A DNA stretch of 64,000 nucleotides from Massilia sp. Root351 (GCF_001425045.1 NZ_LMDJ01000032.1:63126-127125), one strand, 5' to 3'; positions 51,750 to 62,301 are shown, numbered from the stretch's first letter. Notes: generated from the sequence alone by a model not told the origin. Made by a program: numbers and translations.

Positions 51750-51873
51750 TCAGGCACAGCTGGCTGGCCGCTCAATCGGGGGGTGTTTCAGCGTACAATG
51801 ACGCACAACAATAGATATTCCGGCGGGCTACAAAAGCCGCGCCGGCGCATGGGACACCCTCTCTGGAGTAGTA

Positions 51874-53076
51874 ATGACTTTTAGTTTGCAAGCAGTTCTC
51901 GAATTTCTCAGCAACGGCATCACCGGCGCATCGGGCTGGCAAGTATTCGCCTTCACCATGATCGTCACCCATATCACCATCGCCAGCGTCACCATCTATC
52001 TGCACCGCCACCAGGCGCACCGCGCGCTGGAGCTGCACGCCATCCCGAGCCACTTCTTCCGCTTCTGGCTGTGGCTGACCACCGGCCAGGTGACCAAGGA
52101 ATGGGCCGCGATCCACCGCAAGCACCACGCCAAGTGCGATACCGAGGAAGATCCGCACAGCCCGGTCACCCGTGGCATCAAAAAAGTATTCTGGGAAGGC
52201 GCCGAGCTGTACCGCGCGGAATCCAAGAACATGGAGACCATGGAGAAGTACGGCCACGGCACGCCGACCGACTGGATCGAACGCAACCTGTACACCAAAT
52301 ACAGCTGGATGGGCGTGGTCCTGATGGCCGTAATTAACCTGGCACTGTTCGGCGTGATTGGCGCCACCGTGTGGGCCGTGCAGATGATGTGGATTCCAGT
52401 GACCGCCGCCGGTATTATCAACGGCATCGGCCACTATTGGGGCTACCGTAACTACGACTGCGCCGACGCCGCCACCAACATTATTCCATTCGGTATTATT
52501 ATCGGCGGCGAGGAACTGCATAATAATCACCACACTTTCGCCACCTCGGCCAAGCTGTCGTCGAAATGGTATGAGTTCGATATCGGCTGGTTCTATATCC
52601 GCACACTGGAAACTTTTGGCTTGGCCAAGGTAAAGAAAGTGGCGCCGGCGCCGAAATTCCAGCACGGCAAAGCGGAAGCGGACCTGGAAACGCTGCAATC
52701 GGTAATCGCCAACCGTTACGACGTGATGGCGAAATACGCCAAGTCCATGAAAAGCGCCTGGAAAGAAGAGCTGGAGCATTTGAAAGACAAAGCCAAGCTG
52801 GAAGCGCGATTCCTGAAATCGTCGCGTAAATTCCTGACGCGCGAGCCGGGCAAACTGGAAGCGCCGCAAAAGCAGCAATTGGTGGAATTGTTCGAGCACA
52901 GCAAAGCGCTGGAAACCATGCACAATATGCGCGTGGAATTGGGCGTGATCTGGGAACGCTCGCACTTCACCCGTGACCAATTACTGCACAAGCTGCAAGA
53001 CTGGTGCAACCGCGCGGAAGCATCCGGCATTAAATCCCTGCAGGACTTCTCGCTCCGACTGCGCAGCTACGCATAA
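51874..53076 (+). CDS. Acyl-CoA/fatty acid desaturase with long C-terminal extension
   Basis: 400 residues. The histidine boxes of membrane desaturases are HRHQAHR (44-50), HRKHH (81-85) and HNNHH (216-220), the di-iron ligands of a delta-9 type enzyme, with about four transmembrane helices. Residues from about 245 form a highly charged, helical extension of roughly 155 residues (SVIANRYDVMAKYAKSMKSA ... ALETMHNMRVELGVIWERS) of unknown role. It introduces double bonds to tune membrane fluidity. CTGGAGT lies before the ATG; a terminator follows. Confidence 0.93.
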   Translation: MTFSLQAVLEFLSNGITGASGWQVFAFTMIVTHITIASVTIYLHRHQAHRALELHAIPSHFFRFWLWLTTGQVTKEWAAIHRKHHAKCDTEEDPHSPVTRGIKKVFWEGAELYRAESKNMETMEKYGHGTPTDWIERNLYTKYSWMGVVLMAVINLALFGVIGATVWAVQMMWIPVTAAGIINGIGHYWGYRNYDCADAATNIIPFGIIIGGEELHNNHHTFATSAKLSSKWYEFDIGWFYIRTLETFGLAKVKKVAPAPKFQHGKAEADLETLQSVIANRYDVMAKYAKSMKSAWKEELEHLKDKAKLEARFLKSSRKFLTREPGKLEAPQKQQLVELFEHSKALETMHNMRVELGVIWERSHFTRDQLLHKLQDWCNRAEASGIKSLQDFSLRLRSYA

Positions 53077-53096
53077 TCCCGCTGCACTGCACCAAG

Positions 53097-53121
53097 ACGG
53101 CCCGCTGGGGCCGTTTTTTTT
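53097..53121 (+). terminator. Rho-independent terminator of the desaturase gene
   Basis: ACGGCCC and GGGCCGT form a 7-base stem with a GCTG loop, followed by eight T. Confidence 0.92.
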
Positions 53122-53270
53122 CGTCCGCAGTTTGTGCCCGCCCTGAGCGTGCGCTTGACTCATGCCAACTCTTGGCGCGTTCGTGCTTGAAACAGGCTTG
53201 CACCGCTTGCCACGCAGCACGGATCTGATAGTATGGGTTGGTTGCTTTTTTTGAAACTGGAGGAAAATCC

Positions 53271-54074
53271 ATGAAGAGTAAGATCCTGGGCAAGCTGTTT
53301 CTCATATTGGCCGGTATCGTGGTGCTGTTTGTGCTCACGCCATTTGCCATTGTCCCTGCCGGACACCGCGGGGTATTGACGACCTTTGGCAAGCCCTCCA
53401 GCGAAGTATTCGGCGAGGGTATTCATTTCCGCTGGCCGCTGGCGCAGAAAATGCACTTGGTGGGTGTGGCGATTGAAAAAGGAGAAGGCGAGGGCGACGC
53501 CGCTTCCAAGGATTTGCAGACGGTGCGAACCAAGGTTGTGATTAATTACCACGTGCGTCCCGATGCAGCGGTTACGGTTTATCGCGACCTGGGTAATCAG
53601 CCCGGCGAGCGCATTATCGTGCCGGCTGTGCATGAAGCGGTAAAAGCCGTCACCGCCCGTTATACCGCCGAGGAATTGATTTCAAAACGCGCCATCGTGC
53701 GCAACGATATTGTCGATGCTTTGCGGGAAAGGATGGCGCGGCACGGTTTGGTGATCGACGAATTCTCCATCGTCAGCTTTAACTTCAGTAAAACCTTTGA
53801 CGAGGCAATTGAAGCCAAGACCACGGCCGAACAATTGAAGATGAAAGCGGAAAGGGATTTACAGCGGATAGAAGTGGAAGCGCAGCAGAAAATCGCGCGC
53901 GCCAGGGCGGAAGCGGAATCGCTTTCGCTGCAGCGCCAGCAAGTCACGCCCGAGTTATTGCGCTTGCGCGAAACTGAAAACCAGGCCAAGGCCATCGAGA
54001 AATGGGACGGGAAATTGCCTGCCACGATGGCGGGCGGGGCGGTGCCATTTATCAGCCTGCCGGCGAAGCAATAG
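53271..54074 (+). CDS. Prohibitin/SPFH-domain membrane protein
   Basis: 267 residues from the ATG at 53271 (CTGGAGG upstream). One N-terminal membrane helix (LFLILAGIVVLFVLTPFAIV) precedes an SPFH/Band 7 domain (AGHRGVLTTFGKPSSEVFGE to about 190) and a coiled coil (KTTAEQLKMKAERDLQRIEV). Residue pattern and length match prohibitins, which form membrane ring assemblies that can modulate FtsH. No protease gene is adjacent. Confidence 0.92.
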   Translation: MKSKILGKLFLILAGIVVLFVLTPFAIVPAGHRGVLTTFGKPSSEVFGEGIHFRWPLAQKMHLVGVAIEKGEGEGDAASKDLQTVRTKVVINYHVRPDAAVTVYRDLGNQPGERIIVPAVHEAVKAVTARYTAEELISKRAIVRNDIVDALRERMARHGLVIDEFSIVSFNFSKTFDEAIEAKTTAEQLKMKAERDLQRIEVEAQQKIARARAEAESLSLQRQQVTPELLRLRETENQAKAIEKWDGKLPATMAGGAVPFISLPAKQ

Positions 54075-54083
54075 CCCGGCAAT

Positions 54084-54112
54084 AAAAAAAGCCGCTCAGT
54101 GAGCGGCCTTTT
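54084..54112. terminator. Bidirectional terminator between the SPFH gene and rpmG
   Basis: GCCGCTC and GAGCGGC form a 7-base stem with an A-run on one side and T-rich on the other, so it can end transcripts from both convergent units. Confidence 0.88.
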
Positions 54113-54130
54113 ATTTGAAACAAGGATCGA

Positions 54131-54298
54131 TTACTTGATCTTGGTTTCTTTGTACAGAACGTGCTTGCGTGCCTTAGGATCGAACTTCATGATCTCCATT
54201 TTGGTAGGCATGGTGCGCTTGTTCTTGTCGGTGGTGTAGAAGTGACCGGTACCTGCGGTCGATTCCAGCTTGATTTTGTCGCGGCCAGTTTTTGCCAT
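54131..54298 (-). CDS. rpmG: 50S ribosomal protein L33
   Basis: 55 residues, [20 protein letters not shown] then [10 protein letters not shown] and [20 protein letters not shown], a full-length L33. It lacks the zinc-binding cysteine pairs, so it is the zinc-independent form. It lies 15 bases downstream of rpmB on the same strand, the usual rpmB-rpmG pair, with a terminator after it. Confidence 0.97.
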   Translation of the reverse strand: MAKTGRDKIKLESTAGTGHFYTTDKNKRTMPTKMEIMKFDPKARKHVLYKETKIK

Positions 54299-54313
54299 GA
54301 TAGTGACTCCCTA

Positions 54314-54550
54314 TTAGACTTTTTCGCCGCGGGCACGCATGTCGGCCAGGACGGCGTCGATGCCGACCTTGTCGATTACGCGCAGACCGGCGTTGGACAG
54401 ACGCAGGGAGACCCAGCGATTTTCAGATTCAACAAAGATACGGCGGTTCTGCAGGTTAGGCAGGAAACGACGTTTAGTTTTGTTGTTTGCATGGGAAACA
54501 TTGTTGCCGACCATCGGCTTCTTCCCAGTGACTTGGCAAACACGTGCCAT
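54314..54550 (-). CDS. rpmB: 50S ribosomal protein L28
   Basis: 78 residues, [20 protein letters not shown] then [14 protein letters not shown] and [17 protein letters not shown], complete L28. The ATG at 54550 is preferred over an upstream start because of AAGGAG before it and family alignment. A very good promoter lies 42-70 bases upstream. Confidence 0.97.
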   Translation of the reverse strand: MARVCQVTGKKPMVGNNVSHANNKTKRRFLPNLQNRRIFVESENRWVSLRLSNAGLRVIDKVGIDAVLADMRARGEKV

Positions 54551-54591
54551 GGCGCACTCCTTGAATAGATTCCACAATTGGAAAAAACAAG

Positions 54592-54620
54592 AGTATATAG
54601 AAAAAACTGAGCTTTTTCAA
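54592..54620 (-). promoter_or_regulatory. Sigma-70 promoter of rpmB-rpmG
   Basis: On the minus strand: TTGAAA, 17-base spacer, TATACT, 42 bases before the rpmB ATG, in an AT-rich spacer. Confidence 0.8.
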
Positions 54621-54732
54621 CGACTTGCGAAAAACAATTGTGTCTCCTTTGCGTGGGAAAATTTAACAATTGTAAAATCCACCGCCAAACCCTTGTTTTT
54701 CATAGGTAAACTGCCAGGGCAGGCTGTGGTTT

Positions 54733-55407
54733 TCAGAGCTGGCCGTGCTCGGCGAAGGAGTGTACCTGGTGGCCGGCAACGACGAAATGGTCGAGGATGC
54801 GCACGTCCACCAGCGCCAGGGCTTGCACCAGCGCCCGCGTCAGCACCAGGTCCGACTCGCTCGGTTCCGGCGTGCCGGACGGGTGGTTATGCGCCAGCAT
54901 CACGCTGGCGGCGTTGCGCGCCAGCGCCTCCCGCACCACCTCGCGCGGATAGACGCTGGTGTGCGACAGGGTGCCGCGAAACAGTTCGCGCGCGTCGATC
55001 AGGCGGTTTTTCACGTCCAGGAACAGCACGTGGAAGGATTCGTAGGGCTGGGAGCCGAGCGCCAGGCGCAGGTATTGTTTGACGGCGGCGGGCGAACTGA
55101 GGGTTTGCCCGGCCTGCAGCTGCTCGCCGACCGCGCGCCGCGCCAGCTCCATCACCGCCTGCAACTGGGCGAACTTGGCGCTGCCCAGGCCGGGGATGGC
55201 GGAAAAGTCGTGCAACGTGGCGGCAAACAGCGCCTGCAGCGAACCGAAGTGGACCACCATGTCGCGGGCCAGCTCGACCGCGTTCTTGCCGCGCACGCCT
55301 ACCCGCAGGAACACCGCCAGCAGCTCGGCGTCGGACAGGGCGGTGGCGCCCTCGCGTATCAGGCGCTCGCGCGGGCGCTGCTGCTCCGGCCAATCGGCAA
55401 TTCCCAT
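54733..55407 (-). CDS. radC: RadC-family JAMM-domain protein
   Basis: 224 residues from the ATG at 55407 ([20 protein letters not shown]); upstream in-frame codons are unlike the family. The N-terminal helix-hairpin-helix region ([19 protein letters not shown]) is followed by the MPN/JAMM metal site ([18 protein letters not shown] ... [15 protein letters not shown]). The biochemical role is unsettled despite the historical DNA-repair name. It is upstream of rpmB-rpmG, the same neighbourhood as in many proteobacteria. Confidence 0.95.
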   Translation of the reverse strand: MGIADWPEQQRPRERLIREGATALSDAELLAVFLRVGVRGKNAVELARDMVVHFGSLQALFAATLHDFSAIPGLGSAKFAQLQAVMELARRAVGEQLQAGQTLSSPAAVKQYLRLALGSQPYESFHVLFLDVKNRLIDARELFRGTLSHTSVYPREVVREALARNAASVMLAHNHPSGTPEPSESDLVLTRALVQALALVDVRILDHFVVAGHQVHSFAEHGQL

Positions 55408-55522
55408 GCTGGACCTCGCTATGCCGGGAACACCCCGGCCTGGTCCAGTATTGTGGTCGGATAACGGGCAGCGGCGTTTGTGCCCGCGCAAGCGGGGGCC
55501 AAGTATTGGGCTTGCGGCCGGT

Positions 55523-55864
55523 TCAGCGCGCCAGCGCGAAGGCGCCGGCCGCCACCAGCACCATGCCCAGCATGCGGGTGGCTGTCATGGCTTCGCCCAG
55601 CACCGCGTAGCCGATCAGCAGCACGGTGGCCATGGTAATGGCCGTCATCAGCGGATAGGCCAGCGTCATGGGCAGCTTTTGCAGCGTGATGGTGTAGCAG
55701 ACGAAGCCCAGCCCATACACCGTGCAGGCGGCGCCCAGGTAGGCCAGGCGCTGGATGCCCCAGCCTTCACCGGCCCCGTGCGACAGTTTGATGAGGAAGG
55801 TGGCGCCGGCGCTGGCCAGCGAAGCCAGGGCGCACCAGAAATAGCCGTTCAGGACTGTGTTCAT
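55523..55864 (-). CDS. SMR/EamA-type small transporter
   Basis: 113 residues with four transmembrane helices. [38 protein letters not shown] and [20 protein letters not shown] have the EmrE/ArnE-like SMR layout; the family's helix-1 acidic residue is not obvious, which favours a lipid-linked or unknown substrate over EmrE-type drug exchange. It would act as a dimer in the inner membrane. It is downstream of a polytopic membrane protein gene on the same strand, 36 bases apart. Confidence 0.82.
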   Translation of the reverse strand: MNTVLNGYFWCALASLASAGATFLIKLSHGAGEGWGIQRLAYLGAACTVYGLGFVCYTITLQKLPMTLAYPLMTAITMATVLLIGYAVLGEAMTATRMLGMVLVAAGAFALAR

Positions 55865-55900
55865 ATATAAAGAATAAGAAACCGCGAATCCGGCAGAATA

Positions 55901-56893
55901 TCACGCGGCGCGGCGCAGCTTGTCCGGCGCGGCGCGGCCGCGCTCCAGCCAGGGCTGGCAGGCGGCGACGGCAAACGGAATCAGCAGCGGATACAGGTTC
56001 CAGATGGCGCGCCCGTCCACCCGTACCGACAGCGCGGCATACAGCGGCGGCAGGGCCATGAGCAGCAGCAGGCGCTTGAACGGCTGCAGCTGCGGCGGCG
56101 CCCGGTGCATGCCCAGCAGGGCCAGCGGCAGCACCAGGCCGGCCGCCAGCGCGAGCGACGCCAGCGAGCGCACGTCGCGCAGCGCCTCGGCCACGCGCGC
56201 CATGCTGGGCACCCAGGTATAGCTGGGCAGGCCGCCGATGATCCACCAGCGCACGGCCAGCATCCAGGCCAGCGCCGCCGCCAGTGACAGCAGGCCGGCG
56301 CGCCAGCCGATCTGGCGCGCCACGAGCAGCCAGAACAGCAGCACGATGTTCTCTTCGCGCACACCGGTGGCTAGCACGCCGGCCAGCGCCGCCAGCCAGG
56401 GCTGGCCGGACACCAGGGCCAGCACGAAGGCGGCGCGCGCGCATACCGAGCCGGGATCGACCAGCAGGTAGGGGGCGTACCAGAAGGTGGGCACGGAGCA
56501 GACCAGCAGCAGGCCGGCGGCGATGGCGCCGTTGCGCCCCAGGCCCAGGCGCCAGACGCTCAGTGCCGTCATGCAGGCGGCGGCCGACACCAGCAGCCAG
56601 TTCAGCAGCGCGAAATTGTTGCGCACATCGCCCGGGAGGGCGGCGGCGGCGGCCGGCACCAGCAGGCGGTAGGGGAAGGGCGCCACCAGTTCGCTGGCCG
56701 GGAGCTCGCCGCGCAGGTGGCGCGCGGTATTAAAATAGTGCAGCGAATCTTCCACGGTGCCGCCCCAGCGCCACCACATGACAGCGAGGGCCAGCAAGGC
56801 AAAGCCGGCGGCGCCCAGCAGCAGGGGGGGCCACGGCAGGCGGCCGGCCGGTTGCCGATACGGATAGGGGGCGGGCAAGAGTAAATTCATCAT
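55901..56893 (-). CDS. Polytopic membrane protein of unknown function
   Basis: 330 residues with about 9 hydrophobic segments. An early DSLHYFNTARHLRG loop between helices 1 and 2 resembles the GT-C/glycosyltransferase-87-like proteins, but no DxD/ExD-type active site stands out, so I leave function open. It ends in a basic tail (ERGRAAPDKLRRAA). Adjacent to a small transporter gene on the same strand. Two ATGs one codon apart are possible starts. Confidence 0.75.
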   Translation of the reverse strand: MMNLLLPAPYPYRQPAGRLPWPPLLLGAAGFALLALAVMWWRWGGTVEDSLHYFNTARHLRGELPASELVAPFPYRLLVPAAAAALPGDVRNNFALLNWLLVSAAACMTALSVWRLGLGRNGAIAAGLLLVCSVPTFWYAPYLLVDPGSVCARAAFVLALVSGQPWLAALAGVLATGVREENIVLLFWLLVARQIGWRAGLLSLAAALAWMLAVRWWIIGGLPSYTWVPSMARVAEALRDVRSLASLALAAGLVLPLALLGMHRAPPQLQPFKRLLLLMALPPLYAALSVRVDGRAIWNLYPLLIPFAVAACQPWLERGRAAPDKLRRAA

Positions 56894-56997
56894 AGCGGCG
56901 CATTTTATGCGATCGCGGCCACAAGTGGCGGATTTGTCAACATGCGCTGCCGGCTGCGGAGTGGCTTACAATAGCGTTTTCAAGTTTTCTGCCTATC

Positions 56998-57453
56998 ATG
57001 TCCAACGCACAACCCCCAGTCGTCACCGCTTCGGCCTACCTCACGCTGCATTATCGCCTCGCCACCGTGGACGGCGCCGATATCGTCACCACGTTCAACG
57101 GCACTCCCGCCACGCTGATGCTGGGCCAGGGCCAGCTGGCGCCGGTGCTGGAACAGCTGCTGCTGGGCCTGCCGGAAGGCACGCACAAGACCTTCGACCT
57201 GGAACCGGGCGTCGGCTTCGGTCCGCGCAATCCGGAGCTGGTGCGCCCCGTCTCGCGCGCCACCCTGGACGCCAACTCGGTGCCGGGCGCCGACTACAAG
57301 GTGGGCGACCTGGTGGACTTCGCTGCGCCGGGCGGCGGCCGTTTCGCCGGCGTGCTGCGCGAACTGGGCGAAACCGAAGCGCTGTTCGACTTCAACCACC
57401 CGCTGGCAGGCCAGCCGGTGCGTTTCGAAGTCAACCTCATTTCCGTGCTGTAA
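56998..57453 (+). CDS. FKBP-type peptidyl-prolyl isomerase, SlpA/FkpB-like
   Basis: 151 residues. FKBP fold with inserted-flap domain: LTLHYRLATVDGADIVTTFN, LMLGQGQLAPVLEQLLLGLP, EPGVGFGPRNPELVRPV and NHPLAGQPVRFEVNLISV. It catalyses prolyl isomerisation and may chaperone. ispH starts 12 bases later, the conserved fkpB-ispH pair; the function link is by context only. Confidence 0.93.
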   Translation: MSNAQPPVVTASAYLTLHYRLATVDGADIVTTFNGTPATLMLGQGQLAPVLEQLLLGLPEGTHKTFDLEPGVGFGPRNPELVRPVSRATLDANSVPGADYKVGDLVDFAAPGGGRFAGVLRELGETEALFDFNHPLAGQPVRFEVNLISVL

Positions 57454-57465
57454 AGAGGAACCGCC

Positions 57466-58428
57466 ATGGACAAGGAAATCCTGCTGGCCCAGCCGCGCGG
57501 CTTTTGCGCCGGTGTCGACCGCGCCATTGAAATCGTCGAGCGCGCGCTGCAGCAGTTCGGCGCGCCGATCTATGTGCGCCACGAAATTGTGCACAACGCC
57601 TACGTGGTGGCGGACTTGCGCAGCAAGGGCGCCATTTTCATCGAAGACCTGGCCGACGTGCCGGCCGGCCAGACCCTGGTGTTCTCGGCGCACGGCGTGT
57701 CGAAAGCGGTGCGGGCCGAGGCGGACGCGCGCGGCTTCAGCATTTTCGACGCCACCTGCCCGCTGGTGACCAAGGTGCACGTGGAAGTGGCCAAGATGCG
57801 CAAGCAGGGCTGCGAGATCGTCATGATCGGCCACGACGGCCACCCGGAAGTGGAAGGCACCATGGGCCAGACCGACGAGGGCATGCACCTGGTGGAAACC
57901 GTGGCCGACGTGGCCAAGCTGAACGTGGCCAATCCGGACGCGCTGGCCTATGTCTCGCAAACAACGTTGTCAGTTGACGACACTGCGGACATTATCGAGG
58001 CCCTGAAACGGAAATATCCCAACATTATCGAACCGAAAAAGGGCGACATTTGCTACGCCACCACCAACCGCCAGGAAGCCGTGAAATTCATGGCCCCGCA
58101 AGTGGAACTGGTGATCGTGGTGGGCAGCCCGAACAGCTCCAATTCGAACCGCCTGCGCGAAGTGGCGGAGAAGAAGGGCACCCCGGCATACATGATCGAC
58201 AATGCCTCGCAGATCGACCCGGCTTGGCTGGACGGCAAGCTGCGCGTGGGGGTCACGGCCGGCGCGTCGGCGCCGGAGGTGCTGGTGCAAGCCGTGATCG
58301 ACCGCCTGAAAGAGCTGGGCGCGCGCAGTGTGCGGGCCCTGGACGGGGTGCAGGAAGCGGTGACGTTCCCCCTGCCGAAAGGCCTCGATGGTCCCAAAGA
58401 TGGGGCGGCAATTGCCAGCGACGTCTGA
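57466..58428 (+). CDS. ispH: 4-hydroxy-3-methylbut-2-enyl diphosphate reductase
   Basis: 320 residues. The last enzyme of the MEP isoprenoid pathway makes IPP and DMAPP. The three iron-sulfur cluster cysteines are visible in [12 protein letters not shown] (Cys14), [11 protein letters not shown] and [20 protein letters not shown] and [12 protein letters not shown] are also conserved. Length matches the family (316 in E. coli). AGAGGAA before the ATG. Downstream is a 206-base spacer before the liv operon. Confidence 0.98.
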   Translation: MDKEILLAQPRGFCAGVDRAIEIVERALQQFGAPIYVRHEIVHNAYVVADLRSKGAIFIEDLADVPAGQTLVFSAHGVSKAVRAEADARGFSIFDATCPLVTKVHVEVAKMRKQGCEIVMIGHDGHPEVEGTMGQTDEGMHLVETVADVAKLNVANPDALAYVSQTTLSVDDTADIIEALKRKYPNIIEPKKGDICYATTNRQEAVKFMAPQVELVIVVGSPNSSNSNRLREVAEKKGTPAYMIDNASQIDPAWLDGKLRVGVTAGASAPEVLVQAVIDRLKELGARSVRALDGVQEAVTFPLPKGLDGPKDGAAIASDV

Positions 58429-58530
58429 TATCCCGGAATTGCCGCGCTGGCGGCTGAATTAAATTCGGTGAACTTAATTTTTTTTCGATATTAGTTTTCG
58501 TTAAACATCGCTATTATTGCGAACGCTTAT

Positions 58531-58564
58531 AGTTGCAGCAAGTTGCAGCATCGGAGTTGCAGCA
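58531..58564 (+). repeat. Three direct copies of AGTTGCAGCA
   Basis: Exact 10-base copies start at 58531, 58541 and 58555; the first two are adjacent and the third follows 4 bases later. They lie between ispH and the hairpin upstream of livH. Confidence 0.7.
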
Positions 58565-58575
58565 TCATCCAACGG

Positions 58576-58613
58576 CGGCACTGCGGAGTATCCTCTCCGG
58601 GTGCCGTTTTTGT
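58576..58613 (+). terminator. Terminator-like hairpin in the livH leader (possible attenuator)
   Basis: Outer arms CGGCAC/GTGCCG and inner arms CGGAG/CTCCG form a long stem-loop followed by TTTTTGTT. It ends 22 bases before the livH ATG, leaving no room for a promoter between, so transcripts of the operon must read through it. It may instead simply end ispH transcription if a promoter overlaps it. Confidence 0.7.
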
Positions 58614-58634
58614 TAACTCAAGAGGCTTTCCACG

Positions 58635-59564
58635 ATGGATACATTTATCCAACAACTTATCAATGGCCTGGTGCTGGGCAGCATGTACGCGCTGATCGCA
58701 CTTGGCTACACCATGGTGTATGGCGTCCTGAACCTGATCAACTTCGCCCACGGCGACGTGCTGATGGTCGGCGCGATGGCCGGCCTGACCATCCTGAACC
58801 AGCTGAACCAGCATTTCCCCGACATGCCGGGCTACCTCAAGCTGGGCATCGCCATCCTCGGCGCGATACCGGTGTGCATGGCCGTCAATGTGCTGATCGA
58901 GCGGGTGGCCTACCGCCGCCTGCGCAACGCGCCGCGCCTGGCGCCGCTGATCACCGCCATCGGCGTGTCCATCCTGCTGCAGACCTTCGCCATGATGATC
59001 TGGGGCCGCAACCCGCTGCCGTTCCCGCAACTGCTGTCGTCCGACCCCATCATGCTGGGCAATTCGGTCATCACGCAGACCCAGGTGCTGCTGCTGGTGC
59101 TGGCCGCCGCCGCCATGTTCGGCCTGGTGATGCTGGTGGAGAAAACCAAGATGGGCCGCGCCATGCGCGCCGTGGCGGAAAATCCCCGCGTGGCCGGCCT
59201 GATGGGCGTGGACTCGAACAAGGTCATTGTTGCCACCTTCGCCATCGGCGCCGCGCTGGCCGCCGTGGCCGGCGTGATGTGGGGCGCCAACTACGCTTCG
59301 ATCCAGTTCGCCATGGGCTTCGTGCCCGGCCTGAAAGCCTTCTCGGCCGCCGTGCTGGGCGGCATCGGCAACATCTACGGCGCCATGATAGGCGGCATCG
59401 TGCTGGGCATTATCGAAAGCCTGGGCGCCGGCTACATCGGCGACCTGACCGGCGGCTTCCTCGGCTCCAACTACCAGGACATCTTCGCCTTCGTGGTGCT
59501 GATCCTGGTGCTCACCGTGCGACCGTCCGGCATCATGGGCGAACGCGTGGCCGACCGCGCATAA
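58635..59564 (+). CDS. livH: Branched-chain amino-acid ABC transporter permease LivH
   Basis: 309 residues with about eight transmembrane helices. LivH signatures: LVLGSMYALIALGYTMVYGV, LNLINFAHGDVLMVGA near the N-terminus and RAVAENPRVAGLMGVDSNKV (the EAA-like loop). It pairs with LivM to form the inner-membrane channel. AAGAGG precedes the ATG. First gene of livHMGF; a substrate-binding protein gene is not in the window. Confidence 0.96.
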   Translation: MDTFIQQLINGLVLGSMYALIALGYTMVYGVLNLINFAHGDVLMVGAMAGLTILNQLNQHFPDMPGYLKLGIAILGAIPVCMAVNVLIERVAYRRLRNAPRLAPLITAIGVSILLQTFAMMIWGRNPLPFPQLLSSDPIMLGNSVITQTQVLLLVLAAAAMFGLVMLVEKTKMGRAMRAVAENPRVAGLMGVDSNKVIVATFAIGAALAAVAGVMWGANYASIQFAMGFVPGLKAFSAAVLGGIGNIYGAMIGGIVLGIIESLGAGYIGDLTGGFLGSNYQDIFAFVVLILVLTVRPSGIMGERVADRA

Positions 59565-59576
59565 GAGAGGACTGAC

Positions 59577-60794
<1,218 letters not shown>

Positions 60795-60802
60795 GGTAAA
60801 AG

Positions 60803-61573
60803 ATGAGCGAACAAGTCATTCTGAACATTGCCGGCGTCAACAAGCGCTTCGGCGGCTTGCAGGCGCTGACCGACGTCGGCATCAAGATCATGCAGGGCCA
60901 GATCTACGGCCTGATCGGCCCCAATGGCGCCGGCAAGACCACCTTCTTCAACGTCATCACCGGCTTGTACCAGCCGGACACCGGCACCTTCGAGCTGGCC
61001 GGCAAGCCGTATTCGCCGTCGGCGCCGCATGAAGTGGCGAAAGCCGGCATCGCGCGCACCTTCCAGAACATCCGCCTGTTCGGCGAGATGACCGCGCTGG
61101 AAAACGTCATGGTCGGGCGCCACGTGCGCTCGCACCAGGGCGTGTTCGGCGCCGTGTTCCGCCACAAGGCGGCGCGCGAAGAAGAGGCGGGCATCCGCAA
61201 GCGGGCACAGGAACTGCTGGACTTCGTCGGTATCGGCGCTTTCGCCAACCGCACCTCGAAATTCCTGTCCTACGGCGACCAGCGCCGCCTGGAAATCGCG
61301 CGCGCCCTGGCCACCGACCCGCAGCTGCTGGCGCTGGACGAGCCGGCGGCCGGCATGAACGCCACCGAGAAGCTGGCCCTGAAAGAGCTGCTGATCAAGA
61401 TCAAGGCCGAGGGCAAGACCGTGCTGCTGATCGAGCACGACGTGAAAATGATGATGAGCTTGTGCGACCGCATCACGGTGCTGGAATACGGCAAGCCGAT
61501 CGCGGAAGGCCTGCCCGCCGAGATCCAAAGCAACAAGGCGGTGATCGACGCCTACCTGGGAGGTTCGCACTAA
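60803..61573 (+). CDS. livG: Branched-chain amino-acid ABC transporter ATPase LivG
   Basis: 256 residues. Walker A GPNGAGKTT, the LSYGDQRRLEIARAL signature (with Tyr for the usual Gly), Walker B LLALDEPAAGM and the H-loop LLIEHDVKMMM. LivG-type ending TEKLALKELL... to AYLGG. Its TAA overlaps the livF ATG by one base (TAATG), indicating translational coupling. Confidence 0.96.
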   Translation: MSEQVILNIAGVNKRFGGLQALTDVGIKIMQGQIYGLIGPNGAGKTTFFNVITGLYQPDTGTFELAGKPYSPSAPHEVAKAGIARTFQNIRLFGEMTALENVMVGRHVRSHQGVFGAVFRHKAAREEEAGIRKRAQELLDFVGIGAFANRTSKFLSYGDQRRLEIARALATDPQLLALDEPAAGMNATEKLALKELLIKIKAEGKTVLLIEHDVKMMMSLCDRITVLEYGKPIAEGLPAEIQSNKAVIDAYLGGSH

Positions 61574-62295
61574 TGAGCGAGAATGTATTAAAAGTCGCGG
61601 GCCTGAAGGTCGCGTACGGCGGCATCAAGGCCGTCAAGGGCATCGACCTGGAAGTGAACAAGGGCGAGCTGGTCACGCTGATCGGCGCCAACGGCGCCGG
61701 CAAGACCACCACGCTGAAAGCCATCACCGGCACGCTGCCGGACTGCAAGGTTGAAGGCACGGTGTCCTACATGGGCCAGTCGCTCAAGGGCAGCAAGTCC
61801 TTCCACCTGGTCGAGCAAAAGCTGGCCATGGTGCCGGAAGGGCGCGGCGTGTTCACGCGCATGACCATCACGGAAAACCTGATGATGGGCGCCTACACGC
61901 GCGACGACAAGGCCGGCATCGAGGCCGACATCGCCAAGTGGTTCGACATTTTCCCGCGCCTGAAAGAGCGTTCGGCGCAGCTGGCCGGCACGCTGTCGGG
62001 CGGCGAGCAGCAGATGCTGGCCATGGCGCGCGCGCTGATGTGCCACCCGACGCTGCTGCTGCTGGACGAGCCGTCGATGGGCCTGTCGCCCATCATGGTC
62101 GACAAGATCTTCGAAGTGATCCGCAACGTCTCGAAGGAGGGCATCACCATCCTGCTGGTCGAGCAGAACGCCAAGCTGGCGCTGCAGGCGGCGCACCGCG
62201 GCTACGTGATGGACTCCGGCCTCATCACCATGACCGGCAACGCCAGCGATATGCTGGACGATCCGAGGGTGAAAGCCGCCTACCTTGGCGAATAG
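61573..62295 (+). CDS. livF: Branched-chain amino-acid ABC transporter ATPase LivF
   Basis: 240 residues from the ATG at 61573, coupled to livG. Walker A GANGAGKTT, signature LSGGEQQMLAMARAL, Walker B LLLLDEPSMGLSP and LLVEQNAKLAL H-loop region. An in-frame extension to 61462 lies inside livG and is not used. It forms the nucleotide-binding heterodimer with LivG. No terminator is evident; a REP-like hairpin follows. Confidence 0.96.
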   Translation: MSENVLKVAGLKVAYGGIKAVKGIDLEVNKGELVTLIGANGAGKTTTLKAITGTLPDCKVEGTVSYMGQSLKGSKSFHLVEQKLAMVPEGRGVFTRMTITENLMMGAYTRDDKAGIEADIAKWFDIFPRLKERSAQLAGTLSGGEQQMLAMARALMCHPTLLLLDEPSMGLSPIMVDKIFEVIRNVSKEGITILLVEQNAKLALQAAHRGYVMDSGLITMTGNASDMLDDPRVKAAYLGE

Positions 62296-62301
62296 CAAAA
62301 T

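Noticed and set aside
58517-58634. TTG-initiated leader peptide with Leu/Ile/Val codons controlling the liv attenuator
   Set aside because: No ribosome site and the frame does not stop before the hairpin, so a classical leader peptide is not supported; kept only as a remark.
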